A stretch of DNA of 64,000 nucleotides from CAVPDA01 sp963702495 (lineage in GTDB: Bacteria > Pseudomonadota > Gammaproteobacteria > Burkholderiales > Rhodocyclaceae). Shown in pieces: positions 1 through 7,991 of the stretch. Positions within the stretch are counted from its first letter, which is position 1. Each line of letters begins with the position of its first letter. Under the pieces are notes generated by a model. The model did no database searches. It was given only the letters and a program-made list of their open reading frames with translations, and had not been told where the DNA came from. The DNA is taken from contig CAVPDA010000003.1 of assembly GCA_963702495.1 (NCBI GenBank), positions 620,001-684,000 of the forward strand, given 5' to 3'. Made by a program: the position numbers and the translations under genes.

Positions 1-58
1 GTTTTCCGGGAAGGCGGGTGGAGGCGTAGCGCGCCGGGATGATCACCAGGAACGCCAC
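1..58 (-). CDS. kdsB: 3-deoxy-manno-octulosonate cytidylyltransferase, N-terminal fragment
   Basis: Only the first 19 codons are present. From a GTG at 58 the frame reads V-A-F-L-V-I-I-P-A-R-Y-A-S-T-R-L-P-G-K, the nucleotide-binding N-terminus typical of KdsB (IPARYxSTRLPGKP). KdsB activates Kdo with CTP for lipopolysaccharide inner-core synthesis in the cytoplasm. A GGTGAG ribosome-binding site lies just upstream, and the ycaR stop is 15 bases before the start. lpxK-ycaR-kdsB is a common proteobacterial order. The rest lies beyond the left edge. Confidence 0.9.
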   Translation of the reverse strand, partial: MAFLVIIPARYASTRLPGK

Positions 59-73
59 GTCGCGCTCACCCGG

Positions 74-253
74 TCAGGCGGTTTCCTCGGGAGAAAGCGG
101 GCGCGCCTCCTCTTCGAGCATGACCGGGATGTCGTCGCGGATGGGATAGGCCAGCTTGCAGGCCTTGCACACCAGTTCCTGCTGCGCCTTGCGGTGGTCG
201 AGCGTCCCCTTGCACACCGGGCACACCAGGATCTCAAGCAGGCGGGCGTCCAT
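74..253 (-). CDS. ycaR: Trm112/YcaR family protein
   Basis: A 59-residue protein starting MDARLLEILVCPVCKG. Two CxxC pairs (CPVC near residue 11 and CKAC near residue 34), followed by LAYPIRDDIPVML, match the UPF0434/Trm112 family of small zinc-ribbon-like proteins found next to lpxK and kdsB. The ATG at 253 lies inside the end of lpxK (20-base overlap), which suggests translational coupling. Its specific role in bacteria is not settled; the position links it to the lipopolysaccharide operon. Confidence 0.9.
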   Translation of the reverse strand: MDARLLEILVCPVCKGTLDHRKAQQELVCKACKLAYPIRDDIPVMLEEEARPLSPEETA

Positions 254-1235
254 TCAGCTTCTCCACGACGAGTTCAACGAGGCCCGGCTCCGCTGCGCCG
301 GCGGGCGACACTTCCGCGTCGACGCGCAGCACCCAGGTTGCGGGCAGCGCCAGGCCGGCGCATTTTACCGCATCTTTCTCCGTCATCAGCAGCGCATCGG
401 CGTCGGCGAAAGCGAGATCCGCCGCCGTGTAGCGATGATGGTCGGGGAACGGATGGGCTGCAAAGCGCAATCCCAAGGCGGCCAGGTGGTCGAAAAAGCG
501 CCGCGGATGGCCGATGCCGGCCACGGCATGCAGGCGCAGGCCCTGCAATTCCTCGGCACCGCAGCTCGCCTCGGGCCGGCGCAGCGAGGCGAAGCGCGTG
601 CCGACCAGGCGCAGGAAATAGGTCCGCCCGGGCTGTCCGCCGAGCCCGGCCGGCAGGCGCTCGCCGTTGATCACGAGGGCATCGACCGTGCGCAGCCGCG
701 ACGGCCCTTCGCGCAGCGGTCCGGCCGGCAGAAACCAGCCGTTGCCGATACCGCGCTCGTCCATCACCGCGATCTCGACATCGCGCGCCAGCGCGTAGTG
801 CTGCAGGCCGTCGTCGCTGATCAGCACGTCGCATTCCGGATGCGCCGCCAGCAGCGCGCGCGCCGCCGCCACGCGCTGCCGCCCGATCCACACCGGGCAG
901 CCGGAGCGGCGCGCCAGCAGCAGCGGCTCGTCGCCGACCACCCCCGCATCGTCCTGCGCCCGCACGGCGCGCGGCACTTCGGCGCTGCCGCCGTAGCCGC
1001 GGCTGATGATGCCCGGCGCGTGGCCGCGGCTGCGCAGGCACTGCGCCAGCCACAGCACCAGCGGCGTCTTGCCGCTGCCGCCGGCCGTGATGTTGCCGAC
1101 CACGACCACCGGCACGTCAACCCGCTGCTGGCGCAGCACACCCCGGCGGTAGAGCAGGCGGCGCAGCGCGGCGAGGACGCGGAACAGCCAGGACAGGGGC
1201 AGCAGCGCCACCGCCAGTGCGCCGCGGCGCTGCAT
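234..1235 (-). CDS. lpxK: Tetraacyldisaccharide 4'-kinase
   Basis: LpxK phosphorylates the 4' position of the lipid A disaccharide at the inner face of the cytoplasmic membrane. The N-terminus has a hydrophobic helix (ALLPLSWLFRVLAALRRLLY) followed by a P-loop, GNITAGGSGKTP, near residues 47-58, both typical of the family. The frame is open to 1322, but the ATG at 1235 gives 333 residues, the usual LpxK length, and places MQRRGALA where homologues begin. Lipid A kinase motifs such as ISDDGLQHYAL and GIGHPRRFF follow. It lies downstream of exbB-exbD and overlaps ycaR. Confidence 0.93.
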   Translation of the reverse strand: MQRRGALAVALLPLSWLFRVLAALRRLLYRRGVLRQQRVDVPVVVVGNITAGGSGKTPLVLWLAQCLRSRGHAPGIISRGYGGSAEVPRAVRAQDDAGVVGDEPLLLARRSGCPVWIGRQRVAAARALLAAHPECDVLISDDGLQHYALARDVEIAVMDERGIGNGWFLPAGPLREGPSRLRTVDALVINGERLPAGLGGQPGRTYFLRLVGTRFASLRRPEASCGAEELQGLRLHAVAGIGHPRRFFDHLAALGLRFAAHPFPDHHRYTAADLAFADADALLMTEKDAVKCAGLALPATWVLRVDAEVSPAGAAEPGLVELVVEKLNGRPPA

Positions 1236-1375
1236 GCTCTCGGCAAGGACGACAGAAGCCTTCAAGGCCGGAATCTCAATCAGCAGTCCCCGTGACCCGC
1301 ACGAATCCCGGGCTGGCCGCACCCGCCGTTCATGGAATGGCGCGCACGGCGCGCCCTACGCGACTGCGACGACCC

Positions 1376-1396
1376 GTAGGGCGGGCCGTGCCCGCC
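1376..1396. repeat. Dispersed 21-bp GC-rich repeat, copy 1
   Basis: Between lpxK and exbD lies a GTAGGGCGGGC...GCCCGCC sequence. Its exact reverse complement occurs at 35649-35669, between the RND pump and its adaptor. The reverse-oriented CGCCCTACG at 1352-1360 could pair with the left half to form a hairpin. This looks like a small dispersed intergenic palindrome; no function is visible. Confidence 0.6.
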
Positions 1397-1500
1397 GACA
1401 CGGCGGCCAGCGAACTCACGACGAACCCAAAGCAGGAAACCGGGTCCATCGCATCGAACCGGCCACGCATCGCGGATTCGCGCCGCGCGCCCGATTCGGC

Positions 1501-1920
1501 CTACTTCTGCGGCGCCTGGGTGGCGAAGGATATGTGGGACAGGCTGGCACGCTGCGCTGCCTGCATGACGTCGATGACGCTCTGGTGCGTCGCCTTGGCG
1601 TCGGCGTTGATGACGACGATGGGCTCCTTGGCGCCGGCGGCGGCGCGGGCGAGCGCAGCGCTGATCGCCTCGACGTCGCGCGCCCCGACCACGTTGCGAT
1701 TGACGAGCACTTCTCCGGCGGCGGTCACCGCCACGTTGATCTCGTTCGGCTGCTCCTGGTTGGGCGGCGCATCCGCCGTCGGCAGGTTGATCTCGAGCCC
1801 GGAGAACTTGGAATAGGTGGTGGTGATCATGAGGAAGATCAGGATCACCAGCAGCACGTCGATCATCGGGATCAGGTTGATCTCCGGTTCCTCGTGCCCA
1901 CGGCCGCGGCGGAAATCCAT
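1501..1920 (-). CDS. exbD: Biopolymer transport protein ExbD/TolR family
   Basis: A 139-residue inner-membrane protein with a short cytoplasmic N-terminus (EEPEINLIPMIDVLL), one membrane helix near residues 20-40 and a periplasmic domain. Asp21 in the MIDVLL motif corresponds to the conserved membrane aspartate thought to carry protons in ExbD/TolR. With ExbB it uses the proton gradient to energise outer-membrane processes. Only one base separates it from exbB, so the two are co-transcribed. ExbD is assigned rather than TolR because no tolA/tolB are adjacent and because of the lpxK neighbourhood. Confidence 0.9.
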   Translation of the reverse strand: MDFRRGRGHEEPEINLIPMIDVLLVILIFLMITTTYSKFSGLEINLPTADAPPNQEQPNEINVAVTAAGEVLVNRNVVGARDVEAISAALARAAAGAKEPIVVINADAKATHQSVIDVMQAAQRASLSHISFATQAPQK

Positions 1921-1921
1921 G

Positions 1922-2527
1922 CTAGTGGCGCTCGCCGTGCACCGTTTCCACCAGCTTCACCGCCTGCTGCTCCATGTCCACCACCAGGCTGTCCACCTGG
2001 GCGCGGAAGTGGCGGTAGAAGATCATCGCCGGAATCGCGATGATGAGGCCGAAGGCGGTGTTGTACAGCGCCACCGAGATGCCATGCGCCAACTGCTGGG
2101 GATTGGCGCCGGACGGGCTCTGCGAACCGAAGATCTCGATCATGCCGACCACGGTGCCGAACAGGCCCATGAGCGGGCTGATGGAGGCGATGGTGCCGAG
2201 GCTGGTGAGAAAGCGCTCCAGTTCGTGGGTGACGCCGTGGCCCGCTTCCTCCACAGCTTCCTTCATCACCTCGCGCGAGCTCTTGACGTTGCGCAGGCCG
2301 GCGGCGAAAACTCGGCCGAGGGGCGATTGGCCTGCAAGGCGGTTCAGCATGTCGACATTGACTCCCCCCTGCCGATAGTCGTCGATCACCTTGTCCAGCA
2401 GACCGTCGGGCACGATCTTCGAGCGCCGCAGCGTGATCGAGCGCTCGATGATGAGCGCCACGGCGATGACCGAGGCCAGCAGCAACGGCCAGATCGGCCA
2501 GCCGGCAGCCCGAATGATGTCGAACAC
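1922..2527 (-). CDS. exbB: MotA/TolQ/ExbB proton channel family protein
   Basis: A 201-residue inner-membrane protein with three predicted helices: about residues 8-25, 105-130 (including GLFGTVVGMIEIFG, a MotA/TolQ/ExbB signature) and 150-172. It starts with GTG at 2527, preceded by GAGGAG six bases upstream. It pairs with ExbD as a proton-driven motor. A TATAAA-like element sits about 35 bases upstream of the start, so a promoter for the exbB-exbD-lpxK-ycaR-kdsB operon probably lies in the 240 bases upstream. Confidence 0.92.
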   Translation of the reverse strand: MFDIIRAAGWPIWPLLLASVIAVALIIERSITLRRSKIVPDGLLDKVIDDYRQGGVNVDMLNRLAGQSPLGRVFAAGLRNVKSSREVMKEAVEEAGHGVTHELERFLTSLGTIASISPLMGLFGTVVGMIEIFGSQSPSGANPQQLAHGISVALYNTAFGLIIAIPAMIFYRHFRAQVDSLVVDMEQQAVKLVETVHGERH

Positions 2528-2769
2528 GCGATGCTCCTCGGAAAAAAGTAAGCGCGAACTTTATATGGGTGGGATTGTTTCGGCAAGGTTGCGCGACAAC
2601 AAATACCGCCGCGATGCTGCTACGCGGCTCAGGGGCTCAGTCCGCCGCTGGTCGATTGCTCTGTCGTAGAGGTCGAGCCAAGGCGCGCGAGCAAGGCCTT
2701 CGCCGAAGAACTCGAATCGGGCCCCTTTGGCCGCCAAACGCCTTTGCCGCAGCGGAAAAGCGCCATTCG

Positions 2770-3306
2770 TTAGGGGTATTGTTTCCCGATTTGCTCGACG
2801 ATCTCATCAGCAAGACGTAGCGTGTCGCGAGCAAGTGCATACAACTCCTCGTAGGCGAAAAGCTGGTTTGCGACATCGCTACCCAACTCGTTACTGCGAA
2901 TGCTCTCGATATCCTCGAGCATTGAGTTCGCTTGGGTGTAGAAGGTCGCAATAAGCTCCGGGAGCGGCGGCGTGAGTGTTCCAAGTTTGTCCACGTTCTT
3001 ACTGAACACATTGAAGTACTCCCTCCGAACGTGAATGGTGTAGGGCCTTGGCTCATTGTTGCGCCTGATGTGTTCGATTACGTTCGAAATTCCTTCAAGA
3101 TATTTGCGTCGCGCGACAATGGTTCGGATTGCGACGATCTCCCCGCGAAACGCAAGTGCAAGGCTCTTTGCCTCTCGAGTTTGACGTCTGTGCTCGTGCA
3201 GGGCTGTTGCAACATATCCGCCCCCAAGTGTCAGTATCCCGCCGATCAAAACCTGAATGATGGGCAAGTACTGAGCCATGCTACCTGCTGTCTCTGGACT
3301 CGCCAT
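2770..3306 (-). CDS. Hypothetical membrane-anchored protein
   Basis: A 178-residue protein with one N-terminal membrane helix (about residues 12-34, VLIGGILTLGGGYVATAL) followed by a charged, mostly helical cytoplasmic part. I do not recognise a family. The gene is less GC-rich than its neighbours and is bracketed by an 11-base inverted repeat (CGTTAGGGGTA at 2768-2778 and its complement at 3311-3321), with further palindromes just upstream. This suggests it was acquired as a unit. Another ATG nine codons in (MAQYLP) is an alternative start. Confidence 0.65.
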   Translation of the reverse strand: MASPETAGSMAQYLPIIQVLIGGILTLGGGYVATALHEHRRQTREAKSLALAFRGEIVAIRTIVARRKYLEGISNVIEHIRRNNEPRPYTIHVRREYFNVFSKNVDKLGTLTPPLPELIATFYTQANSMLEDIESIRSNELGSDVANQLFAYEELYALARDTLRLADEIVEQIGKQYP

Positions 3307-3310
3307 TCAT

Positions 3311-3430
3311 TACCCCTAACGTGATATCGGCGCCGATAATGTCAAGTGACAGCTTATCGGACTATCCGACAAGCGGATGGCCGACCGTGACGTGTGGATT
3401 TTGCGAGCCATAATGTCCGATAAGCGCCTG
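3311..3430. repeat. Cluster of inverted repeats upstream of the 2770-3306 gene
   Basis: The stretch holds the right arm of the 11-base repeat flanking the hypothetical gene (3311-3321), a perfect 14-base palindrome TATCGGCGCCGATA (3327-3340), and a 10-base inverted pair, GCTTATCGGA (3352-3361) with TCCGATAAGC (3416-3425). ATAATGTC occurs beside the palindrome and again just before the last arm. The arrangement resembles recombination sites or the ends of a degraded mobile element, but no recombinase is present. The remainder of the gap to 3836 shows no gene. Confidence 0.45.
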
Positions 3431-3621
3431 GATGCGTCCTCCACTCCGTGAGGCGCATGCAGTAGTTCATGCGATGGGTTTGCATCCCGGTACTTGCGCC
3501 TGCTTCGCGCACTGGCTCCAAGGATCGAACGATACAACCCCCGCATGTCCGTTGCCAGTACCGCGGCATGAACGACGGATTTCGCGCCGCACTGCGGCAC
3601 CGGTGCCGATGGGTTCCGCGG

Positions 3622-3644
3622 TTTTCCACAAAAGCTGTGGATAA
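3622..3644. promoter_or_regulatory. Pair of convergent DnaA-box-like sequences
   Basis: TGTGGATAA at 3636-3644 is the exact complement of the consensus DnaA box TTATCCACA. TTTTCCACA at 3622-3630 matches it with one change. The two face each other across five bases. No replication genes are nearby, so this is more likely an incidental or titration-type site than an origin. Confidence 0.3.
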
Positions 3645-3836
3645 CCATGTGAATTCCGCGTGAATGGGTCGCTCAAGCTGGCTTGCAGCAAGCCGTTTGA
3701 ACGGTTCGATGAAAAATCGGGCACCTTCCGATCACCGGCCGCGCCCGGCACCCCGGCGGAAACCCGCGCCGTTGCTGGCTTTCCGGGCAGCGCCTCGGAG
3801 TCGGCGCGGGCTGACGCGACGCGCTAGAATGGCGCC

Positions 3837-5184
3837 ATGCCAGCACCGACGCCCGCCCTGCCTGCCCGCGACGAACGCGTCCTCAGCGTCGCCGAACTGA
3901 ACCGCCTGGCGCGCGGCGTGCTGGAGTCGAACATCCCTCTGCTTTGGGTGGCCGGCGAAGTTTCCAACCTCACCTACGCCGTCTCCGGACACGTTCTACT
4001 TTTCCTTGAAGGACGAAGCTGCCCAGGTGCGCTGCACCATGTGGCGCAACCGCGCCCAGTTGCTTCCTTTCCGCCTTGCCAACGGCATGAACGTGGAGGC
4101 GCGCGCCCTGGTCACGCTGTACGAGGCGCGCGGCGACTACCAGCTCAACGTGGACACGCTGCGCCAGGCCGGCATCGGCGCCCTCTACGAGGCATTCGCC
4201 CGGCTCAGGCAGCGCCTCGAAGGCGAAGGGCTGTTCGATCCCGCGCGCAAGCGGCCGCTGCCGCGCTACCCGCGCCGCGTCGGCATCGTCACCTCGCTGC
4301 AGGCGGCGGCGCTGCGCGACGTGCTGGCCGCCTTCGAGCGCCGCGCGCCCAGTCTGCCGCTGGTGATCTACCCCGCGCCGGTGCAGGGGGAAGGGGCGGC
4401 GGCGCAGCTCGCTGCCGCATTGCGCAGCGCGGGCGCGCGCCAGGAATGCGACGTGCTGATCCTGTGCCGCGGCGGCGGCAGCATCGAAGACCTGTGGGCC
4501 TTCAACGAGGAGGTGCTGGCGCGCGCCATCGCCGCCTGCGCCATTCCCGTGGTATGCGGCGTCGGCCACGAAACCGACACCACCATCGCCGATTTCGTCG
4601 CCGACCAGCGCGCCGCCACGCCCACCGCCGCGGCCGAACTGGTCAGCGCCGGCTACGTAGAAGCCGCCCAGCATCTCGCCCGCCTCGCGCCGCTGCTGCA
4701 GCGCGCAATGTGGCGCCGCCTCGAGAATCTGCAGCAGCGGCTCGACATCGCCGCGCGCGGCCTGGTCCATCCCGGCGAGCGGCTCGCCCGCATGCGCCTC
4801 GCCGCCGATCATTGCGGCGCGCGCCTGGCCGCGGCCGTGCGCGGCACCATGGAGGCGGCATACCACGCCGTCGATCGCCACGGCCTGCGGCTGCGCGGGG
4901 CGCGGCCGCAGTTCGGAACCTCGCAGCAGGCGCTGCAGCATCTGGCGCAGCGCCTGGCCGGCGCGCTGCAGCACGGCCAGGGACAGCGGCAGGCGCGCCT
5001 CGACGCTCTGCACGCCCATCTCGCCCATCTCGATCCGAGGCAGGTGCTCGCCCGCGGTTACAGCATCGTGCGCGACGCCACGGGCACGATCGTGCGCACC
5101 AGCGGGCAGCTCGCCGCCGGCAGCGAGGTCGATATGCAGTTCGCCGCCGGCAGGGCGCGCGCCACGGTCACACGCACCGATTAG
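3837..5184 (+). pseudogene. xseA: Exodeoxyribonuclease VII large subunit, single-base frameshift
   Basis: XseA forms the large subunit of exonuclease VII, which degrades single-stranded DNA. The first 52 codons from the ATG at 3837 (LSVAELNRLARGVLES, WVAGEVSNLTYAVSGH) are the OB-fold N-terminus. At 3993 one extra G after GGACAC shifts the frame. Without it the protein continues SGHFYFSLKDEAAQVRCTMW and on through RRVGIVTS, CRGGGSIEDLWAFNEE and GVGHETDTTIADFVAD to the TAG at 5184, about 448 residues, the normal length. Everything after the shift is intact, so this is either a very recent lesion or a consensus error. sodB follows. Confidence 0.88.
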
Positions 5185-5219
5185 CACGATGCAACGCCGC
5201 AGTTGTCATGCGGACCTTT

Positions 5220-5246
5220 CCTGACTAAAATAGTCAGGTTATTTTT
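5220..5246 (+). promoter_or_regulatory. Perfect palindrome before sodB: IscR-like operator or xseA terminator
   Basis: CCTGACTA, three A residues, then TAGTCAGG (5220-5238) form a perfect 8-base inverted repeat, followed by TTATTTTT. The core GACTAAAATAGTC fits the GACT-RWWWY-AGTC centre of the type 1 IscR consensus known from Escherichia coli, and the site lies 36 bases upstream of the iron superoxide dismutase start. The same bases could also fold as a short terminator with a T-rich tail for xseA. The sequence alone does not decide between the two. Confidence 0.5.
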
Positions 5247-5274
5247 CGGTAGCCATTGAAAAGGAGAACATCAC

Positions 5275-5859
5275 ATGGAACATACCCTGCCCCCCCTGCC
5301 CTACGCCAAGGACGCCCTGCAGCCGCACATGAGCGCCGAGACCTTCGACTACCACTACTCGAAGCATCATCAGGCCTACGTCACCAACCTGAACAACCTG
5401 ATCAAGGGCACCGACTTCGAGAGCAAGTCGCTCGAGGACATCGTCAAGTCCGCGCCCGCCGGCGGCATCTACAACAACTCCGCCCAGGTGTGGAACCACA
5501 CCTTCTTCTGGAACTGCATGAAGCCCGGCGGCGGCGGCGCTCCTGCCGGTGCGCTGGCCGATGCGATCAACAAGAAGTGGGGTTCCCTGGACGAGTTCAA
5601 GAAGGCGTTCCAGGCCTCCGCCGTGGGCAACTTCGGCTCCGGCTGGACCTGGCTGGTGAAGAAGGCGGACGGCGCCGTGGACATCGTCAACATGGGCGCC
5701 GCCGGCACGCCGCTGACCACGGGTGACAAGGCCCTGCTCTGCATCGACGTGTGGGAGCACGCCTACTACATCGACTATCGCAACCTGCGCCCGAAGTTCG
5801 TCGAGACTTTCCTCAATAACCTGGTGAACTGGTCCTTCGCGGAAGCCAACTACCGCTGA
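5275..5859 (+). CDS. sodB: Superoxide dismutase [Fe]
   Basis: A 194-residue cytoplasmic enzyme that converts superoxide to peroxide and oxygen. His27 (FDYHYSKHH), the histidine in VWNHTFFWN, and the Asp and His of DVWEHAYYIDY are the four metal ligands. NHTFFWNCM and FGSGWTWL are typical of the iron type. The ribosome-binding site AAAAGGAG is well placed before the ATG, and the length is standard. A palindrome resembling an IscR site precedes it. The next gene is convergent, with a GC-rich hairpin between. Confidence 0.97.
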   Translation: MEHTLPPLPYAKDALQPHMSAETFDYHYSKHHQAYVTNLNNLIKGTDFESKSLEDIVKSAPAGGIYNNSAQVWNHTFFWNCMKPGGGGAPAGALADAINKKWGSLDEFKKAFQASAVGNFGSGWTWLVKKADGAVDIVNMGAAGTPLTTGDKALLCIDVWEHAYYIDYRNLRPKFVETFLNNLVNWSFAEANYR

Positions 5860-5881
5860 TCGCAGCACGCAGGAACGATCG

Positions 5882-5902
5882 GAGGCCGCGTCACGCGGCC
5901 TC
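5882..5902. terminator. GC-rich hairpin between convergent sodB and HNH gene
   Basis: GAGGCCGCG, loop TCA, CGCGGCCTC is a perfect 9-base stem in the 45-base gap between two convergent stops. It has no T-run on either side, so it would be a non-canonical or bidirectional terminator. Confidence 0.5.
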
Positions 5903-5904
5903 TG

Positions 5905-6285
5905 TCACGATTGCCGGCCCTTGAGCAGAGCCTTGAGATCGGCGAACGGCTGGTGGGTGGATTGCGGGCTCTGCCCGCCACCGGCGGCATCGACGCGGCC
6001 GTCGGTATCCAGATAGCGCGCGTGCTCGTTCTCGTGGCAGTAGATGCACAGCAACTCCCAGTTGCTGCCGTCGGCAGGGTTGTTGTCGTGATTGCCGTCG
6101 CGATGATGTACCGTAAGCTGCTGCACGTTGCTGCGGTCGAACTCGCGGGCGCAGCGGCCACAGACCCAGGGATAGATCTTGAGGGCCTGCTCGCGATAGC
6201 TCTTCTCGCGCTGCTCCCGGTTGCGCCGCGCCTCGGCGACGATGCGGTCAAGTCTGCCCGGGTCCGGCGTCTTGTTCGAGGGCAT
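5905..6285 (-). CDS. YajD-like HNH nuclease family protein
   Basis: A 126-residue protein with CGRC (zinc knuckle), LTVHHRDGNHDNNPADGSNW (HNH core) and LLCIYCHENEH, then a C-terminal PFADLKALL motif shared with the YajD family. HNH proteins of this type bind zinc and are predicted nucleases; the target is unknown. The frame is open upstream to 6321, but GGAGGAG lies six bases before the ATG at 6285 (MPSNKTP), which favours that start. It overlaps the end of truC by 38 bases and probably belongs to the ychJ-truC operon. Confidence 0.85.
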   Translation of the reverse strand: MPSNKTPDPGRLDRIVAEARRNREQREKSYREQALKIYPWVCGRCAREFDRSNVQQLTVHHRDGNHDNNPADGSNWELLCIYCHENEHARYLDTDGRVDAAGGGQSPQSTHQPFADLKALLKGRQS

Positions 6286-7090
6286 GTCCATCTCCTCCGG
6301 TTTCGCGATCCAGGTTTCCAATATAGCCCGGCAGCCATTGCGGCGGAACGGCGCCGGTCCAGCCGAGGCGCTCGATCAGCCGCGAAAAGTCGGCGGCGAG
6401 CGGCGCCGTCAGCGTCAGCGGCACGCCCGTCACCGGGTGCGCAAGGCGCAGCTCGGTGCAGGCCAGCAGCAGGCGGCCGCATCCGAACTCCGTCTGAAAC
6501 AAACGATTGTGCCGCCCCTTGCCGTAGGTGGCATCGCCGATGACGGGATGGGCGATGTGCTTGAGGTGGCGCCGGAGTTGATGGCGGCGCCCGGTCAGCG
6601 GCTCGAGCTCGACCAGGGCGTAGCGGCTCGACGGGTAGCGGTCCACGCGCAACGGCAGTTCGATGGTCGCGAGGCGGCGGAAGCGGGTTCTCGCTTCCTG
6701 CGGTTCGGCGTTTGCGTCTTCGCTCCTGCGTTCGGCTTCGTCGAAGCGACGCGCGAGCGGATGGTCGATCTCCCCGGCAAGCGGCGGATGGCCGCGTACC
6801 ACCGCGACATAGGTCTTGCCCACCTGCCGCTGCTCGAACATCGCGCCCAGCGCGCGCCCGACTTCGCCGCTCAGCGCGAACAGGAGGACGCCCGAGGTTC
6901 CCTTGTCGAGGCGGTGCACGGCATGGACGCGGCACCCGATCTGCCGTCGCAGCAGTTGCAGGGCGAAGCGCCGCTCGTGGGCGTCGAGCAAGGTCCGATG
7001 CACCAGCAGGCCGGCCGGCTTGTGAATGGCGACCAGATGCTCGTCCCGGAACAGAATCGGGAGCAGGTCGTCGCCGATCGTCGCCGGCAT
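6248..7090 (-). CDS. truC: tRNA pseudouridine(65) synthase TruC-like, RluA family
   Basis: A 280-residue pseudouridine synthase without an S4 domain. The catalytic aspartate is Asp62 in AVHRLDKGTSGVLLFAL. PLTGRRHQLRRHLKHIAHPVIGD is the conserved RluA-family substrate region; the RRHLKH form and LVHRTLLD near residue 30 match TruC, which modifies U65 of tRNA, rather than the rRNA enzymes. The C-terminal 30 residues are longer than usual and overlap the next gene. It starts six bases after the ychJ stop. Confidence 0.85.
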   Translation of the reverse strand: MPATIGDDLLPILFRDEHLVAIHKPAGLLVHRTLLDAHERRFALQLLRRQIGCRVHAVHRLDKGTSGVLLFALSGEVGRALGAMFEQRQVGKTYVAVVRGHPPLAGEIDHPLARRFDEAERRSEDANAEPQEARTRFRRLATIELPLRVDRYPSSRYALVELEPLTGRRHQLRRHLKHIAHPVIGDATYGKGRHNRLFQTEFGCGRLLLACTELRLAHPVTGVPLTLTAPLAADFSRLIERLGWTGAVPPQWLPGYIGNLDRETGGDGHALEQDAGPGQT

Positions 7091-7096
7091 ACGTGG

Positions 7097-7504
7097 TCAG
7101 GAGCAGGCGGCGGACGCGGGAAACTCGCCGCTCACGTAGTACCAGCGGCCCGCGTCGCGCACGAAGCGGCTGACTTCGTGCAGCCGATGGGCGCGGCCGG
7201 CAACACGGTAGCGCGCCACGAATTCGACGATGGCCGCATCGGCGCCGGTCTCTGCATGACGCTTGACTTCGAGCCCCAGCCACTTCGGCGCGGGCGCGGC
7301 GGCGAGGTCGAGCCGCGCCGGGCGGGTGGAGGAATGCCAGGTCGCCAGGAGATAGGACTCGATGCCCAGCACATAGGCGCTGTAGCGCGAGCGCATCAGC
7401 GCTGCGGCGTCGGTTGCGGGCGCGCCGTCGTGCAGCGGCGCGCAGCAGCCAGCGTAGATGCGCTGACTGCCGCAGGGGCAGGCGCGGGCCGTAGGCTGCG
7501 TCAT
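7097..7504 (-). CDS. ychJ: YchJ family SEC-C motif protein
   Basis: A 135-residue protein beginning MTQPTARACPCGS. CPCGSQRIYAGCC is the zinc-binding SEC-C motif, and the following NTF2-like domain (LMRSRYSAYVLG, VEFVARYRV, HEVSRFVRDAGRWYYVSGE) is the rest of the YchJ family fold. No biochemical role is established. The frame is open upstream to 7594 and an ATG eight codons earlier (MSHLASHP) is possible. It is the first gene of a tight minus-strand run with truC and the HNH gene. Confidence 0.85.
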   Translation of the reverse strand: MTQPTARACPCGSQRIYAGCCAPLHDGAPATDAAALMRSRYSAYVLGIESYLLATWHSSTRPARLDLAAAPAPKWLGLEVKRHAETGADAAIVEFVARYRVAGRAHRLHEVSRFVRDAGRWYYVSGEFPASAACS

Positions 7505-7623
7505 GGGATGACTGGCAAGATGGCTCATCGACAACCGAAGCATGCCAAAGCGCGCGTCGCCGCACCAGCCGGAAATGCTAACATCGGCTACCATCGCGGC
7601 GTCTTCGACTTCGGCCCGACACG

Positions 7624-7977
7624 ATGAAATTTCTTCTCGCCTCTGCCCTGCTTCTCGCCTGGCATGCCGCTGCGGCGGAACCGGCCAAAGTCTTCGTGCT
7701 GGCGGACAACCAGGGCCAGCGCCGGCAGTACGTCGCCTTTGAGCAGCAGCAGTGGCCCGACACGGAGGCCGAGAGGCACACCTTCGCCAAGATCGCCAGT
7801 GCGCTGGACAAGGACCGCACGCTCGGCGTGATTATGATTGCGCCGGACACCGCGGCGGAGGAGCGCGCCGCGCAGGCGCTGCGTCGCCACTTGGCCGAGA
7901 AGCAGCGCCGGCTGGCGATCCGGCACCGGGTCGGCGCGCTGGCGCCGGGCGTGATGTACGGCAGGCTCGACCGCTAG
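7624..7977 (+). CDS. Small secreted hypothetical protein
   Basis: A 117-residue protein with a clear signal peptide (MKFLLASALLLAWHAAAAE) and a mature part of about 98 residues rich in Arg, Ala and Gln. It has no cysteines and no motif I recognise. The frame has good codon bias, and the gene sits alone between the divergent ychJ operon and the convergent RRM gene. Probably periplasmic. Confidence 0.6.
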   Translation: MKFLLASALLLAWHAAAAEPAKVFVLADNQGQRRQYVAFEQQQWPDTEAERHTFAKIASALDKDRTLGVIMIAPDTAAEERAAQALRRHLAEKQRRLAIRHRVGALAPGVMYGRLDR

Positions 7978-7991
7978 CGCAGGACTGCTGC

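Noticed and set aside
234..1322. Longer LpxK start at 1322
   Set aside because: The extra 29 residues are not typical of LpxK, and the ATG at 1235 gives the usual length and N-terminus.
3622..3644. Replication origin
   Set aside because: Only two DnaA-box-like sequences, no AT-rich unwinding region and no dnaA, dnaN or partition genes nearby.
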